Assembly: GCA_036924285.1 (NCBI GenBank)
Contig: JAYKYS010000007.1
Location: forward strand, 1,550,001-1,614,000
Direction of reading: 5' to 3'
Length of the DNA: 64,000 nt
Origin: Asterella californica
Taxonomy: Eukaryota; Streptophyta; Marchantiopsida; Marchantiales; Aytoniaceae
The notes below the pieces were generated by a model. That model did not search any database. It was not told the DNA's origin and saw only the letters and a list, made by a program, of their open reading frames with translations. Made by a program: the position numbers and the translations under genes. Of the stretch, positions 34,601 to 45,299 are shown one piece after another (the first letter of the stretch is position 1; each line of letters starts with the position of its first letter).

Positions 34601-34609
34601 AAGAAATAA
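28640..34609 (+). CDS. RRP6-like 3'-5' exoribonuclease (nuclear exosome-associated, EXOSC10 family)
   Basis: Trims and degrades nuclear RNA, including rRNA precursors, with the exosome. I read twelve exons: 28640-29272, 29636-29791, 29984-30142, 30321-30404, 31172-31251, 31519-31569, 31745-31856, 31981-32063, 32295-32340, 32565-32652, 32902-33557 and 33764-34609, giving about 997 aa. Residues 1-110 resemble the PMC2NT exosome-cofactor domain ([16 protein letters not shown]). The DEDD-Y nuclease has D265/E267 ([13 protein letters not shown]), D324 ([10 protein letters not shown]) and Y389/D393 ([10 protein letters not shown]), so all catalytic residues are present. An HRDC domain follows ([33 protein letters not shown]). 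The last about 430 residues are low-complexity, Ser/Lys-rich and basic, longer than in many relatives, with a C-terminal segment containing [17 protein letters not shown]. The large exon at 32902 and the last exon join in phase. It is most like the plant nucleolar/nuclear RRP6L1/2 group; which one is unclear. Confidence 0.93.
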
Positions 34610-35864
34610 TTCTTTAGCACTGGCCGTGCTTGCAAATGTTCACCTGCATCTGTGCAATTGAATCCACAGAGTTAGATCCAAGTGGTTCCTTTCATTCCTT
34701 CAGCTGAGGTATCTAGTGCTTAATTTATATACGAGCTGTTCACGTGTTTTCACGGTGTTTCTTTGCTTATGTTCCTGGATAGAATATACAAACATTTTCC
34801 TGCGAATCAACTACGAGTCAACTACGAGTCGGGCTTGCTGTCAGTTTGATGTGGTAATCGTACATGGGCACTTGTAGCGTCTTACTCCGAACTTGTCTTA
34901 CAGAAACTCATTGAGCTGGAGAAATCCAGTCTTTCCGTTCGGGAGAACTTATTGCCAGGAATACTTGCATCGAGCTGAGGGCATTATTTCTCAGCTATCT
35001 CGAGTATCAACGAATTACATTCTTGACAGAGATGGATATTTTCTGCAGGCCACAGACACGGGCCGGCAGCTTCTTCCGGTGCCTATTCGCTCTTTTCTTT
35101 CGCGTGTCTCAGATCGCGAGATCTTGCAACTCCTAATGATAACCCATTTTCGAGCTCAGGTAATGCAGCAAGCAAATATCAAACGAAGAGAAAGATTCAT
35201 ATTCACAGGAGGAGACGGAAAGTTAAGCACGGAAGTACGGGGTGAATGGAATCAAACGGAACAGCTTGTTGCGGAAGTTGTTAATCATCGACAACTGGTA
35301 GCAACTGGAAACACGTCAGAAGAAACTCCACTTTTGTGGCAAGTTTCCTCCTTCGACGCCTTGCGTCACTGCAAGAGATTTCTATGAATGGAGCAAAGGG
35401 GATTTTCTGTGCAGTACCCAGTAATGATCTACCTCGTACACTGCGCTCTATCTATGAATGAGCAGTCGTGCTTCGAGAGATCCAAAGAGTCAGGAAGCAA
35501 AGATTACACGGCAGTAAAATTGAAGAGCAAGGACTAATTCCTAGGTTTGCCTTACGAAAACTAAAAATCTCATGACCAAAATAGCCTAAAGTATGTACAA
35601 GGAGGTGTAGAATGAACAGAAATCACAACTCCCATTTCCCGAATGATTTCATAAGCTGGACACTGAGCAAGAGCGTCAGCTTCAACTTCTATCTAACCGA
35701 GCGAGCACATTCTACAAATACGTAGTTCTTTGGAAATATTTTGCCATTTTCCCTCTTCAAGATGTACGGTATAACCGTGTGTCTCAACGAAATGCCCTTC
35801 TCGTGTTTGCTGGTTATTACAACTTGCGCTGCTAAAGGGACGAAGAGAGGGACTGGACAGCAAG
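34610..35864. other. Intergenic region with one unidentified frame
   Basis: It contains the RRP6-like 3' untranslated region and the AAE13-like 5' region. A plus-strand frame (34893-35387, 164 aa from a TTG, no ATG at its start) has no domain I recognise. An acceptor-like TTGTCTTACAG lies at its beginning. A short tandem AACTACGAGTC is repeated twice near 34808-34831. I call no gene here. Confidence 0.5.
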
Positions 35865-37538
35865 ATGGATGTGATCAGTGCAGCACTGCTTCCAGGGTCG
35901 ATAGCACTTGAGAAGGTCGCTGTACACACGGGTGGCAAGTGCTTCACATACTCAGAGCTTTTGCGTTCCGCTAATGGCATTTCCTCCTTAATCCTGAAGA
36001 TCAAGGATACAAAAAGAGGGCTCACAGCCGAAGCTGAAGACGAACTTCCAAAACAAGGGTTCGAAGATCTCGGCAAGAAGCTTGATGGGCCACGAATTGG
36101 CATTTTGGCCAAGCCGTGCGCAGAGTTCGTTGCTGCGGTCTGGGGCGCTTGGCTGAATGGGTGTATGGTGGTCCCTCTTGCTCTCAACTTCCCGGAAGCC
36201 GAGCTCCTGCACGTCATCATGGATGCGGAGATCACACTAATACTTGCTACAGAGGAGGATCGGGGAAACGTGGAAAGATTGCTTGCGAGAACTTCAGCTG
36301 AGCTACTCATCCTTCCACCAGTTGAATCTTCACAAAGTAGAACGAACGTAACTATTGCACAAAGTCTAAATGAGCTCCGACTTGATATGCAAGAACAAGT
36401 TTCTGCTGTTTCACGTGAAAGTGCAGCACTTGTTATATATACAAGTGGCACCACGGGAAGACCAAAGGGTGTGGTACATACTCACATGGGCCTAGGAGCA
36501 CAGGTTGGATTGATATCAGAGGCTTGGGATTGTAGTCCCAAAGATCGATTCCTTCATTGTCTCCCTTTACATCACGTACATGGTTTGATCAACTCTCTTT
36601 TGACACCCCTCTACGTTGGAGCAACGGTTGATTTTCTGCCCAAGTTCAGCACTAGCGGTGTCTGGCAGTGCTGGCGCAAGTGCTATCCTATTGATGGGCA
36701 CGCTGCTGAATCCCCCATCACCGTATTCACGGGAGTTCCAACAATGTACGTGAGGTTATTGCAAGGCTACGCAAATATGGATCCAGAGTTACAGAAAGCT
36801 TCGGCTCATGCAGCAAGACAACTCCGCGTGATGCTGTGTGCATCTTCTGCTCTTCCGGAGCCTGTTATGGATGAGTGGGAGTCTCTAACAGGACATCGAC
36901 TAGTGGAAAGATATGGCATGACGGAGTTTGGGATGGGACTCTCAAATCCTCTATATGGTGTGAAGAAGGCCGGGTTTGTTGGCAAGCCACTACCAGGAAC
37001 TGAAATCAAAATTGATGATGGTGGAGATTCCGATGTCAAAGGCGTTGGAGAGCTTTTGTTCAAGAGTCCGTCAATGTTCAGGGAGTACTGGAGACAGCCT
37101 CAGGCAACCAAAGACAGCTTCACTGAGGATGGCTACTTCAAGACAGGTGACACAGTGACAGTTGATGAGGAAGGCTATGTCAAAATTCTCGGCAGAACCA
37201 GTGTTGATATTCTCATGGTGGGTGGTTTCAAGCTGTCCGCCTTGGAGATCGAAGCTGTATTGCTTGAGCATCCATCGATTGCAGAGTGCGCTGTCTTTGG
37301 TCTACCTGACAAGGACTACGGAGAAGTGGTGTGTGCAGTCGTAATTCCATTTGGAGCTGGAGCTGCAGGCACAGAACCCGTTCTCACCTGGAAGGAGCTC
37401 CAGAAATGGGCTCTAGAAAGATTAGCGCCTTACAAGATACCTAAACAGTTGACTGTATGGGAGAGCATGCCTCGCAATGCGATGGGCAAGGTGAACAAAA
37501 AGGAGCTTAGGAAATCTCTACTTGACTCTACTGCTTAG
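35865..37538 (+). CDS. Malonyl-CoA synthetase, AAE13 type (acyl-activating enzyme)
   Basis: Activates malonate to malonyl-CoA via an adenylate, using ATP and CoA. In plants AAE13 removes toxic free malonate and supplies malonyl-CoA in cytosol and mitochondria. The 557-aa frame is uninterrupted from ATG to TAG. It shows the AMP-binding signature YTSGTTGRPKG (about 192-202), HCLPLHHVHGL, FTGVPTMY, ERYGMTEFGMG (about 347), GYFKTGD (about 423), SVDILMVGGFKLSALEIE and the C-terminal NAMGKVNKKELRKSL with the catalytic Lys at about 541. These blocks, especially LPLHHVHG and the full-length close match to AAE13, separate it from 4CL and long-chain acyl-CoA synthetases. The N-terminus has no obvious transit peptide, so it is probably cytosolic. 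The gene lacks introns, unlike Arabidopsis AAE13, which as I recall has many; this suggests a retrocopy or intron loss. The frame is intact, so it is likely functional. Confidence 0.93.
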   Translation: MDVISAALLPGSIALEKVAVHTGGKCFTYSELLRSANGISSLILKIKDTKRGLTAEAEDELPKQGFEDLGKKLDGPRIGILAKPCAEFVAAVWGAWLNGCMVVPLALNFPEAELLHVIMDAEITLILATEEDRGNVERLLARTSAELLILPPVESSQSRTNVTIAQSLNELRLDMQEQVSAVSRESAALVIYTSGTTGRPKGVVHTHMGLGAQVGLISEAWDCSPKDRFLHCLPLHHVHGLINSLLTPLYVGATVDFLPKFSTSGVWQCWRKCYPIDGHAAESPITVFTGVPTMYVRLLQGYANMDPELQKASAHAARQLRVMLCASSALPEPVMDEWESLTGHRLVERYGMTEFGMGLSNPLYGVKKAGFVGKPLPGTEIKIDDGGDSDVKGVGELLFKSPSMFREYWRQPQATKDSFTEDGYFKTGDTVTVDEEGYVKILGRTSVDILMVGGFKLSALEIEAVLLEHPSIAECAVFGLPDKDYGEVVCAVVIPFGAGAAGTEPVLTWKELQKWALERLAPYKIPKQLTVWESMPRNAMGKVNKKELRKSLLDSTA

Positions 37539-38572
37539 GTCTACAACATGTTCAGTACTGTCGTCGTAGCCGAACATTTCAGCATTTCACTCCGTTTTAC
37601 CTCACATATCCTAGTGCTTTCTTCTGCTGATCTATCTACCAATTATGTAATATCGGTGTCAATACTCACTTCGTAGGATCTGATCCAAATCGAACTCGGT
37701 TGACAACTAAATGCGGTAAGCTACATCCAATGCTACCGGATAGTCGCACCCTACTGTAGGCCGCTGCTGATTGCTCTATCTCTGAGGACTAAATCACGGG
37801 AAAGGCGGGATGGCCTACGATTTCACTTTCCACTTTGGACAAACGTGACCTCATCATTAGGGTTATTAGAAAATTAGTCATACGGAGCCGTAGATAGACA
37901 AAGCCCCTTTCAGTCTTGGGAGCCTAACAGTTGATCTATCCTGTGACAAGGTTTTGTTTTTCCTGGTTAAGATACGGAGCATCCGAGAACAGACGTAAAT
38001 GTTTAATCTAAAGTAGGACTCGGAGTTGAATACTCTATAATTATACAGCATGCAAATTTTCCTTCAAGCGTCCAAACCGTCTAGGACTGGAACATGAACA
38101 GCATGTTGAAACCTAGGATAATGTAGAAGTTGCTATTAATTCACGAAGACTTCAATTGGGGAGATTCACTCAACTTACATTTGCATTTGAAAGTACATAG
38201 TGTGAAAGCGAATTCGAACTCCTAGCCCACAAGCATAAGCATAACGCTTCCCGTGTGATGAATCAGGAAATGTCAAGTTCACATTACCTAGCTGTGCCCC
38301 AAAAATCTGTGATTGCACATAAGTTTACACTCTTGGAACCATTCAGTATCGAACAATTCCACAGCTCGATTCCAGTTTCATGCAGATTTTTTGTACAGAC
38401 TCTATTCGATCGAGAGAATTCGCTCGCGGGAGTCTGTGTTCACATTCTCCAGCGTAAGCAGTGACTGTTGTAAAACCCGCAACTGGATCCAAGCATAGAT
38501 TCTCAAGAACCAGGTAGTGTTCAGTTTCAGTGAAGCTTCAGAGCTAATATTCCAGATTCTGTGGAGAGAGAG
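37539..38572. other. Intergenic region, nothing recognised
   Basis: It holds the presumed 3' untranslated region of the AAE13-like gene and the promoter/5' region of the GH3 gene. Short frames at 38255-38498 have no known domain. A GTTCGAAT-like stretch at about 38210-38220 is not part of a tRNA fold. Confidence 0.55.
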
Positions 38573-40110
38573 ATGGCAGACGATATTATGGAGAGTCCGT
38601 TCCGAGGCTCACTGCTTACTCCGGGCGATGTGCGTACACGCCTTAACTCGCCAACTGTACCAGCTGCTTCTTTTCCAAGAGTGGATCCACCAGATGTCTT
38701 CGACGTGCAGGGAGTGAGAAGGAAGGTGGCGAAATTGATCGTGTTTGGATTCAAGGGGAAATCAGTCAACTCACATGCTCGCGAACTCATCTCTCTCGGT
38801 AGGTGATGGGAGTTATTACCTTTCTGCGACCAAGAGCGTTGCTGCAATTGCTGATTCTGATATTGCATTCGATATTTATTTCTGTAGGTGCAGGAGGAGT
38901 ACTTCTCTTTAGAAGAAACATTGAAGATCCTTTCCAGGTACCTGCGGCTTGATTATCCTTATCAGGAGCTTACTGTAGATGTAGCTGACGGACTTGTCGG
39001 TCGCGGAGGCATTTGAGCAAATTTTTACAGTGAAATCTTTGAAGCTTCTTCTTGAGATATTAACTTAATCGTGGCGGCCGGTTATGTGGTTTCTCTCAGC
39101 TAGCCAAGTTGTGTGCGGAGCTGAAGAAAGAAGCTGGCAATCGTCATTTGATAACCATGATAGATCAAGAAGGCGGCCTAGTTCAAAGAGTGGGGCCGCC
39201 TTTCACTTCTGTCCCAGCACCCCGAAGGGTAGGTATCACGGGAGACTCCAGCGCAGCAGGCGCCATTGGCAGTATACTTGGGAAAGAGCTTCGGACCCTC
39301 CACATCGACATGAACCTTGCCCCTGTACTCGATGTCGATACGGAACCCTCAAACAGAGTGCTTCTTGGGAGGTCATTTGGGAGCTGCCCGGCACTGGTAG
39401 CAGAAATGGGCTATGAATTTATAAGAGCTTTGCAAAAGGAGGGCGTAGCGGCATGTGCTAAGCACTTCCCAGGTCTCGGTAACACCTCTCTTGACAGTCA
39501 TCTGGACCTCCCTTCCCTATCACGAACCCTCGACAACTTGAACCAAACAGAGATTCCTCCATTTCAGAAAGCCGTGGAAGCTGATACAGCAGCTATCATG
39601 ATGGGGCATGTTGATGTTTCGTTCTTCACAGCAGATGGTCCCAAGAAGAATAAACTCGTACCTGCATCTCTGAGCACTGAAGCCGTCCATTATCTTCGAG
39701 ATGAACTTCTCTTCGAAGGTCTCCTGTTGAGCGATAGTCTGGAAATGGGTGCGATCTTAAAACATTACACATTAGAGGAAGCTGCAGTCAGGGCCCTACT
39801 AGCAGGGGTAGACATGCTGTTGGTATGTCACCAAAGAGCTCGACAATTACAAATCATCGATAGCCTTACTTTAGCTGTTAGGGAAGGAGTTCTACCATAT
39901 GATAGAATAGAGGAAGCTGGTCAAAGAGTGGACGCTCTTGCCAACATATATTGTAGAAAAGCACTCTGCTCGAGCTCATCTTTCGAGCAGGTTTATCAAA
40001 TGGAACGTATGGTGCTGATCGGGTGCAAAGAACACCAGAATGTTGTGGCAAATGTTCTGCATCATGTCGCCTTGGCAGAGGCATCCAGTAGTGAGAAAGC
40101 AAAGAAATGA
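38573..40110 (+). CDS. Glycoside hydrolase family 3 beta-N-acetylhexosaminidase (NagZ-like)
   Basis: Members remove terminal beta-linked N-acetylglucosamine. In bacteria the type enzyme NagZ recycles peptidoglycan fragments; the plant role is not known to me. I read three exons, 38573-38798, 38888-38937 and 39100-40110, giving 428 aa. The first exon supplies about 75 residues ending at SLG; the second encodes GGVLLFRRNI (family GVILFxRN). Exon 3 has IDQEGGLVQR (about 113), KHFPGLGNTSLDSHLDLP (about 212, the NagZ signature loop with its catalytic Asp-His) and LLLSDSLEMGAI (about 302, with the nucleophile Asp in SDxxxM). All catalytic residues are kept. No signal peptide is seen, so it is likely cytoplasmic. 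The ATG at 38573 is chosen because the upstream in-frame codon at 38561 is GTG. The family is mainly bacterial, so ancient transfer is possible. Confidence 0.88.
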
Positions 40111-42904
40111 ATTCTTTACTCCGAAAATCGCTTTGTCCATATCCCCCCTCATCCTCAGACTTTAGGTGCAGCGGATCTTGTGCAGAAGGCTCGTCGAGCC
40201 ATCGACACGGATCCATGCATCTTTCTTTGGTGCTTGCTCCGTGATAAGAATGGTTTCTATCACTTTTCGTCATGACTCTGGTCTCCCCTTTACATTCCTT
40301 GCCTTGGCTATGGTTTTACACTTCGCTGTCACATTTTGCTCAGTTTTTCTTCAGTCAGTTGCTTGCCCATGCCGTTTTCCTTTAGCTGTAACTGTCTTTT
40401 GAGCGCAGATTCTTCCCCTCAGAATTCTGGAGGAGCAGCATGCTGTTTCAGGAGGACTATATTCCCTTCATTCCTCTTTCCATGCATCTCTCCAGCGCAG
40501 ATTCTTGATTTACTTCTTGCTCAGTGTACGTTCCTTATCAGCTCTCAAAAATTCCGGTTTCATATGAGGATTATCTACACGCTGCGCACATTCGTAAACA
40601 ATACGATCCCATCACAGTCTTGGACTACTAAGTATGTTCGCTCACGCTACGCTTAGAATAGTCTGCATCTCAAAATCTACCTTGTTGCAATACTGCCGTT
40701 CCGGTCCTGATCTTCTCTCCCCACATTTCCAACATCCTGATCCCCGGAACGACTTCTTTGACAAGTGTAGCGTACACTCCTTCCATCTCTTCTACTTGTG
40801 ATGTGCTTCTGTGGATTTCAAATTCAGCGACATCAGTATGTATATGTCGGTAGTTCCAGCAGCGCGCTGCTAACCACAGCATATACCTCATACTCACAAG
40901 GGGATACTCTAAATAGGTTTGTTCAGAAGAAAGGTTCAAGTCCTCGACTTCTAACTACGATGGTCGACGGTTTAATTTCCTCTTTCGACTTCTTCCAAGA
41001 CAAATAAACAGTCCGGCACGGCGGCACATATGGTCCATCCTAGATGTTAGGCTTACAGAAGAAGAACAAGAAGCAGAGTTAAGCATGAAATTTACCCTCA
41101 ATGAGCTTGAGTTCTACTGTAGACCGTACCTTGACTCTATGGACATGACTCATATGTACATGATGACAAATTAGGGATACTGATTGACAATCAGAGAAGC
41201 AATTTCCAGACGTGAAAAAACTCTGGGTAATTAATGTATTTATTATAGTGATCTCACTTCCGCACTGTGACACATAAACTACTAATCTTTTAAAAGCGTT
41301 CAACAGACTTAGAGAAAAAAACATGCATCCCCAAGCGCAGGAAGAATGAGTACAAGACGACATGCGCCGGAATAGGGTGAATTTTTGGAAGTGGTTGACG
41401 TGGCCTCGTGTGTAGTATTTTTCTAGAAGAAATTTATTTATCTAAGGAGAGGAGATGAACATCAAGGAATTTTTGTTCTCTTTCTGTTAACAGAAAATAT
41501 ATACATGTTCTTGAACAATTCTCCACTAAATTAATATTAAGTTTTAAATCTCTTTATAAATGTTAAGTGATAAGAGAACCGAGAGCTGCAGCCAGATCGA
41601 GACATAATCAGTATGTAAGATTGGGAGTGTTTGCATGCGATGTCATCATTGTACATATAAGTATGAGTCAGATCAGTGGTTCATCTTGTTTCTCTATTGT
41701 GATCCGATCTATTCTATAAATCACAAGCAGATTTTGATGAGAGTCAACTTATCAATTTCGTGTATATTCTTTGACTGTAGATGAGTTTTGGTGTAGTAGT
41801 GTTAGACATGTGAACCTCTGTTATTATGATGATGATTTAGTGCGATCATCGAATCTTGCCGGATACATCAAGATTGAGTGATGCTTGTGATATTCTGAAG
41901 TTGAATGATGCATGTGACATTCTAAAGACATTATGTGACTGATGCATATAGAGGGTTCATCCGTAGAGTATGATCATATGTATATGAAATTCAACATCAC
42001 CACGAATGAGATCAATTTCATCCGACGAGGAAGTACTGATTAAATGTTACCTTACGATAACATTGAGATCCAACATGTACTTGCATCATAACATTGTTTG
42101 ATATAAATATAGAGTTCTGAACATAATTTATGATTTATTAATAATTGATCAAAGTGCATTTTGTAGAGTAAAATGACATTATGTGGATGATGATGCATCA
42201 TCTCATCACCAATTCATACTGATATTATGTTCAACATTCGTTCGCATATGAAGAGGATGAGGTCAGATTTTGTCATGTTGCTACGACAAATGGAGAAAAA
42301 ACTTCACGCCATTGAGCAAAACTATCATAGATTTATATCTCTATCATCTTCTTCATACTCGATGTCTTCTACGGATGAGGTTGATGATGACCATAGAGAA
42401 ACGGATGATACTCTAAAATATGAAGAAGATGTTGCTTCCAAGTTTTTACAAAAGTTTAGTTGTCGCGTCGTGGATCGACTTGTGGTTGAAAGGGAGGGTT
42501 GGAAAGCAAGTTTTCCTTCACTTGCTCAGAGAGCAAATCTGAGGATGCTATCGGGTAGAGATCTCTGAGAAAGTCAAAATTGCTTTTTGGATCCATGCCA
42601 ACGGAGCTACAGAGAAAAGTTATGGGAGTCGGAAGATTTAATGTTTTGATTGTCATGGATCCTAACATGGCATTCAATGACTGTGACAGATGGAAGGCTA
42701 ATATGGCAATCTGAGGATGATAACAAACTGACACGTGTCAAAAATTTGCTGATTTGGCATTTTGCATTGATATGGCGGATGACAATGACGTGTCAAAGAT
42801 TTTTTCTGATTGGACTGAGTTGATAACGAGACGAGAGGAATGACATGGATTTATGACTTGTCAGTCTGCATGTCTATCACATGGATTCTTTTGGTTGTGT
42901 ACAT
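40111..42904. other. Intergenic region without a supported gene
   Basis: About 40.1-40.6 kb may be 3' untranslated region of the GH3 gene. From 41.2 kb the DNA is AT-rich. A plus-strand frame at 42227-42568 (113 aa) is Ser/Asp-rich with a possible coiled segment (MEKKLHAIEQNYHRF), but I recognise nothing and give it little weight. Two near-copies of ACGTGTCAAA...TTTCTGATT sit at about 42733 and 42791, one of them in a GACACGTGTC palindrome. Confidence 0.5.
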
Positions 42905-42998
42905 GTTGTCGTGTCGGATTTTGCGTGAAAGATGTCCAGGAAAACACGAAATTCCTGGCTGTGGAGATCTAGTGTGCTGAACAGAGATGAGAAAGAGA
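42905..42998. repeat. LTR-edge direct repeat, copy 1
   Basis: This copy is nearly identical to 46888-46981, with a handful of differences (for example CAGGAAAACACGAAATTCC against CAAGAAAACACGAGGTTAC). Sequence beyond 42998 does not match the other copy. Confidence 0.9.
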
Positions 42999-45299
42999 GA
43001 AACAAGCACAAAAACGAGCATCGCAATATATACCAACTCTCAATGTACATACACTGCTAGATCTTTCTCATTAAGAACACGAAACTAAGAAACAGACTAG
43101 AGCGGTATGTAATCTGCTTCAAAACTCTCTAAACCGAGTCCTTGAATCTCAACCCAGACCCAAAACTATCGAAGCGTAGCTCAAAATAAAAGAAACATCT
43201 CTTTGCTAACAAAAAGAGCTGCATCTGTATCACACGATTCAAACTCACGTCAAAACAACACGTAGAAGCTCTTAGCTAAAGCTAGCTACCACAAGCTGTG
43301 CATAACCAACTAGAACTTCAACGAACTAAAAAAGACGAAAACCGTAACGAAAGAACCGAAAAAGATCTATCTGAGAACTTTCTCTTTTCCTCAAACGGTC
43401 TTCAGATGTCGTTAATGTCTTCTTCCTTGACTCCGTTTGCCCAAGAAACCTTCAGATCCAACTTCCAACAGCCGAGATATCATCGATTTTCGGTCGTAAG
43501 TGAGCGAACCTTCAAAAACTCTCCCTGCGGCTTAAAACTGCACACACCGCCCAAACGGATCGTCTGATATGATATCCGTCTTCTCTGGTAGGTTGATCTA
43601 GCTACCCTGAACCCAACGAGACTCCAAACAAGCCGTTTGGAGTTCCTCTCGCAAAATCATGCAAGAAATTTGGTCGCAAGATGCAAAAAATTTGACGTAA
43701 ATCCACTCCATGCGGCTCAAACTCGCTCACCACATCCAAACCAACAATCCAATCAAGTATGGTCTTCTCCTGTGTGTAGATGAAGACTCCTTGATCGCGT
43801 AGATACCAAGAACGAAGAACTTGACTCACCGATCGTGAAGAACAATCAAATTTCAGATCAGTGACAGAACTCTCAAATCGTCCAATGAAACTTCGTATCG
43901 TCTTCAATTTCCTGAAGAACTCGGCGTTCTGATCCCGATAGATCCAAGGACAACAACTTTGGACTCCGGAGCGGTCCGAACGGTCCAACTCTCCTTCATA
44001 GATCACTGAAGCTCTCCCAAATCTTCTTCTTGCGTCTCAATTTCCCATAGTACACACTCTCCGATCTGCCTCTTCACGAACCGTCTTAACCAACGCGTAG
44101 CCTACACAGATCTGAACCTAATGACACCTTGTGTGCATGCATTGGACTTCTCAATTCTCCAAGCCGTCCATCGACAAGTCGCGACAGATCGCAAGAACAA
44201 GCTAACCCCTTAAGCAGCCCCATTACGTCAATCACAGTACGTACCAGTTTTCTCAGATAATGAGGAAGCAAGCCCCTTGCGTCCTTAGTATAGCGCTTGG
44301 AGCTACAAATACCCAGTCAGCAAAAGTAAACTAAGGCCTAACTTGACTTTCTCTTCTTTCGAGTCTCGTAACTTCTCCACTAGGCGTCCAAATGAAGTAG
44401 ACGAAGTGCCTATGGAAAGTTGACAACGAGCTCTACCCACTGATGCGATGAAAGTGAAGATTTGAAGTTGTGCCAAAAGTCCTTAAGCTAGGGCTTAGCT
44501 TGTTTTACCCATGAGTGTCTTTGGAAAAAATTGATTTTCATGTAAGAGCTGATCCACGACACGACATCCACTCCCTCCAAACTTGTGCATCATCCGGCAT
44601 GCGCTAAAGATACCAACCAAGGAGTGGATCGACACGCATCTCGTCTTGTCGTCCTCCTTCTCATCTGAGTCAACCTTATCATCAAGGTTGCAACTTGATT
44701 GTCATCTTGAAGTTGCTATCCTGCCATGATCTTTCCTAGATCCATGCTCATCAACTTTCTTCTTCAACCTCCCATCCAATCACCCCCTCTAGATATCTAC
44801 ATCTTTCAATGTGAGTTCGAAGACATAGAAGCAGATAATGATTGAACCCCACCGTTGAGGTTTGTGACCCAAGTGTCGTAATAGACATCACTTGTCATCC
44901 CAATGATCACCGCATATCATGACTGTAATCCTCAACCTCAAGTCTGTACATGTCATCGTACGTATCCTTCTCTTCTCTTTTGTTTTCAGAAAAAAAGAAC
45001 CACACTGCTACAACCAAATCTCAATCGCAATCATCATTGTCTCACTATACAATGGTATCCTCCTCAACCATCATCCTCCCAACCCTAATCAGCTTCTGCA
45101 ATGACTTCTCCCCTGTAAGTCATCCTTACAGACATCATCTTATATCCGCAGCCTCAAGAGCGTCTGTCCATTCTCCTTCACTCTCATCATGTCACTTGTC
45201 CTTGATGATGTCAATGTTGACATCATGGACTTCCTTTGAAGTTGCATCCAAGACCTCATGTGATATGAACTCAACCTTGGCATCTCGAATGCGCTCCTC

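Noticed and set aside
35693..36454. 253-codon minus-strand open frame
   Set aside because: It lies opposite the AAE13-like coding sequence and is a by-product of that gene's codon use; it has no domain of its own.
35865..37538. 4-coumarate:CoA ligase or long-chain acyl-CoA synthetase
   Set aside because: The HCLPLHHVHGL and ERYGMTEFGMG blocks and the C-terminal NAMGKVNKKELRKSL fit AAE13-type malonyl-CoA synthetase better.
38205..38260. GAATTCGAACTCC as a possible tRNA T arm
   Set aside because: The 5-bp stem around TTCGAA does not pair and no cloverleaf forms.
40930..40960. GGTTCAAGTCC, a possible tRNA B box
   Set aside because: There is no A box, anticodon arm or acceptor stem at the required distance on either strand.
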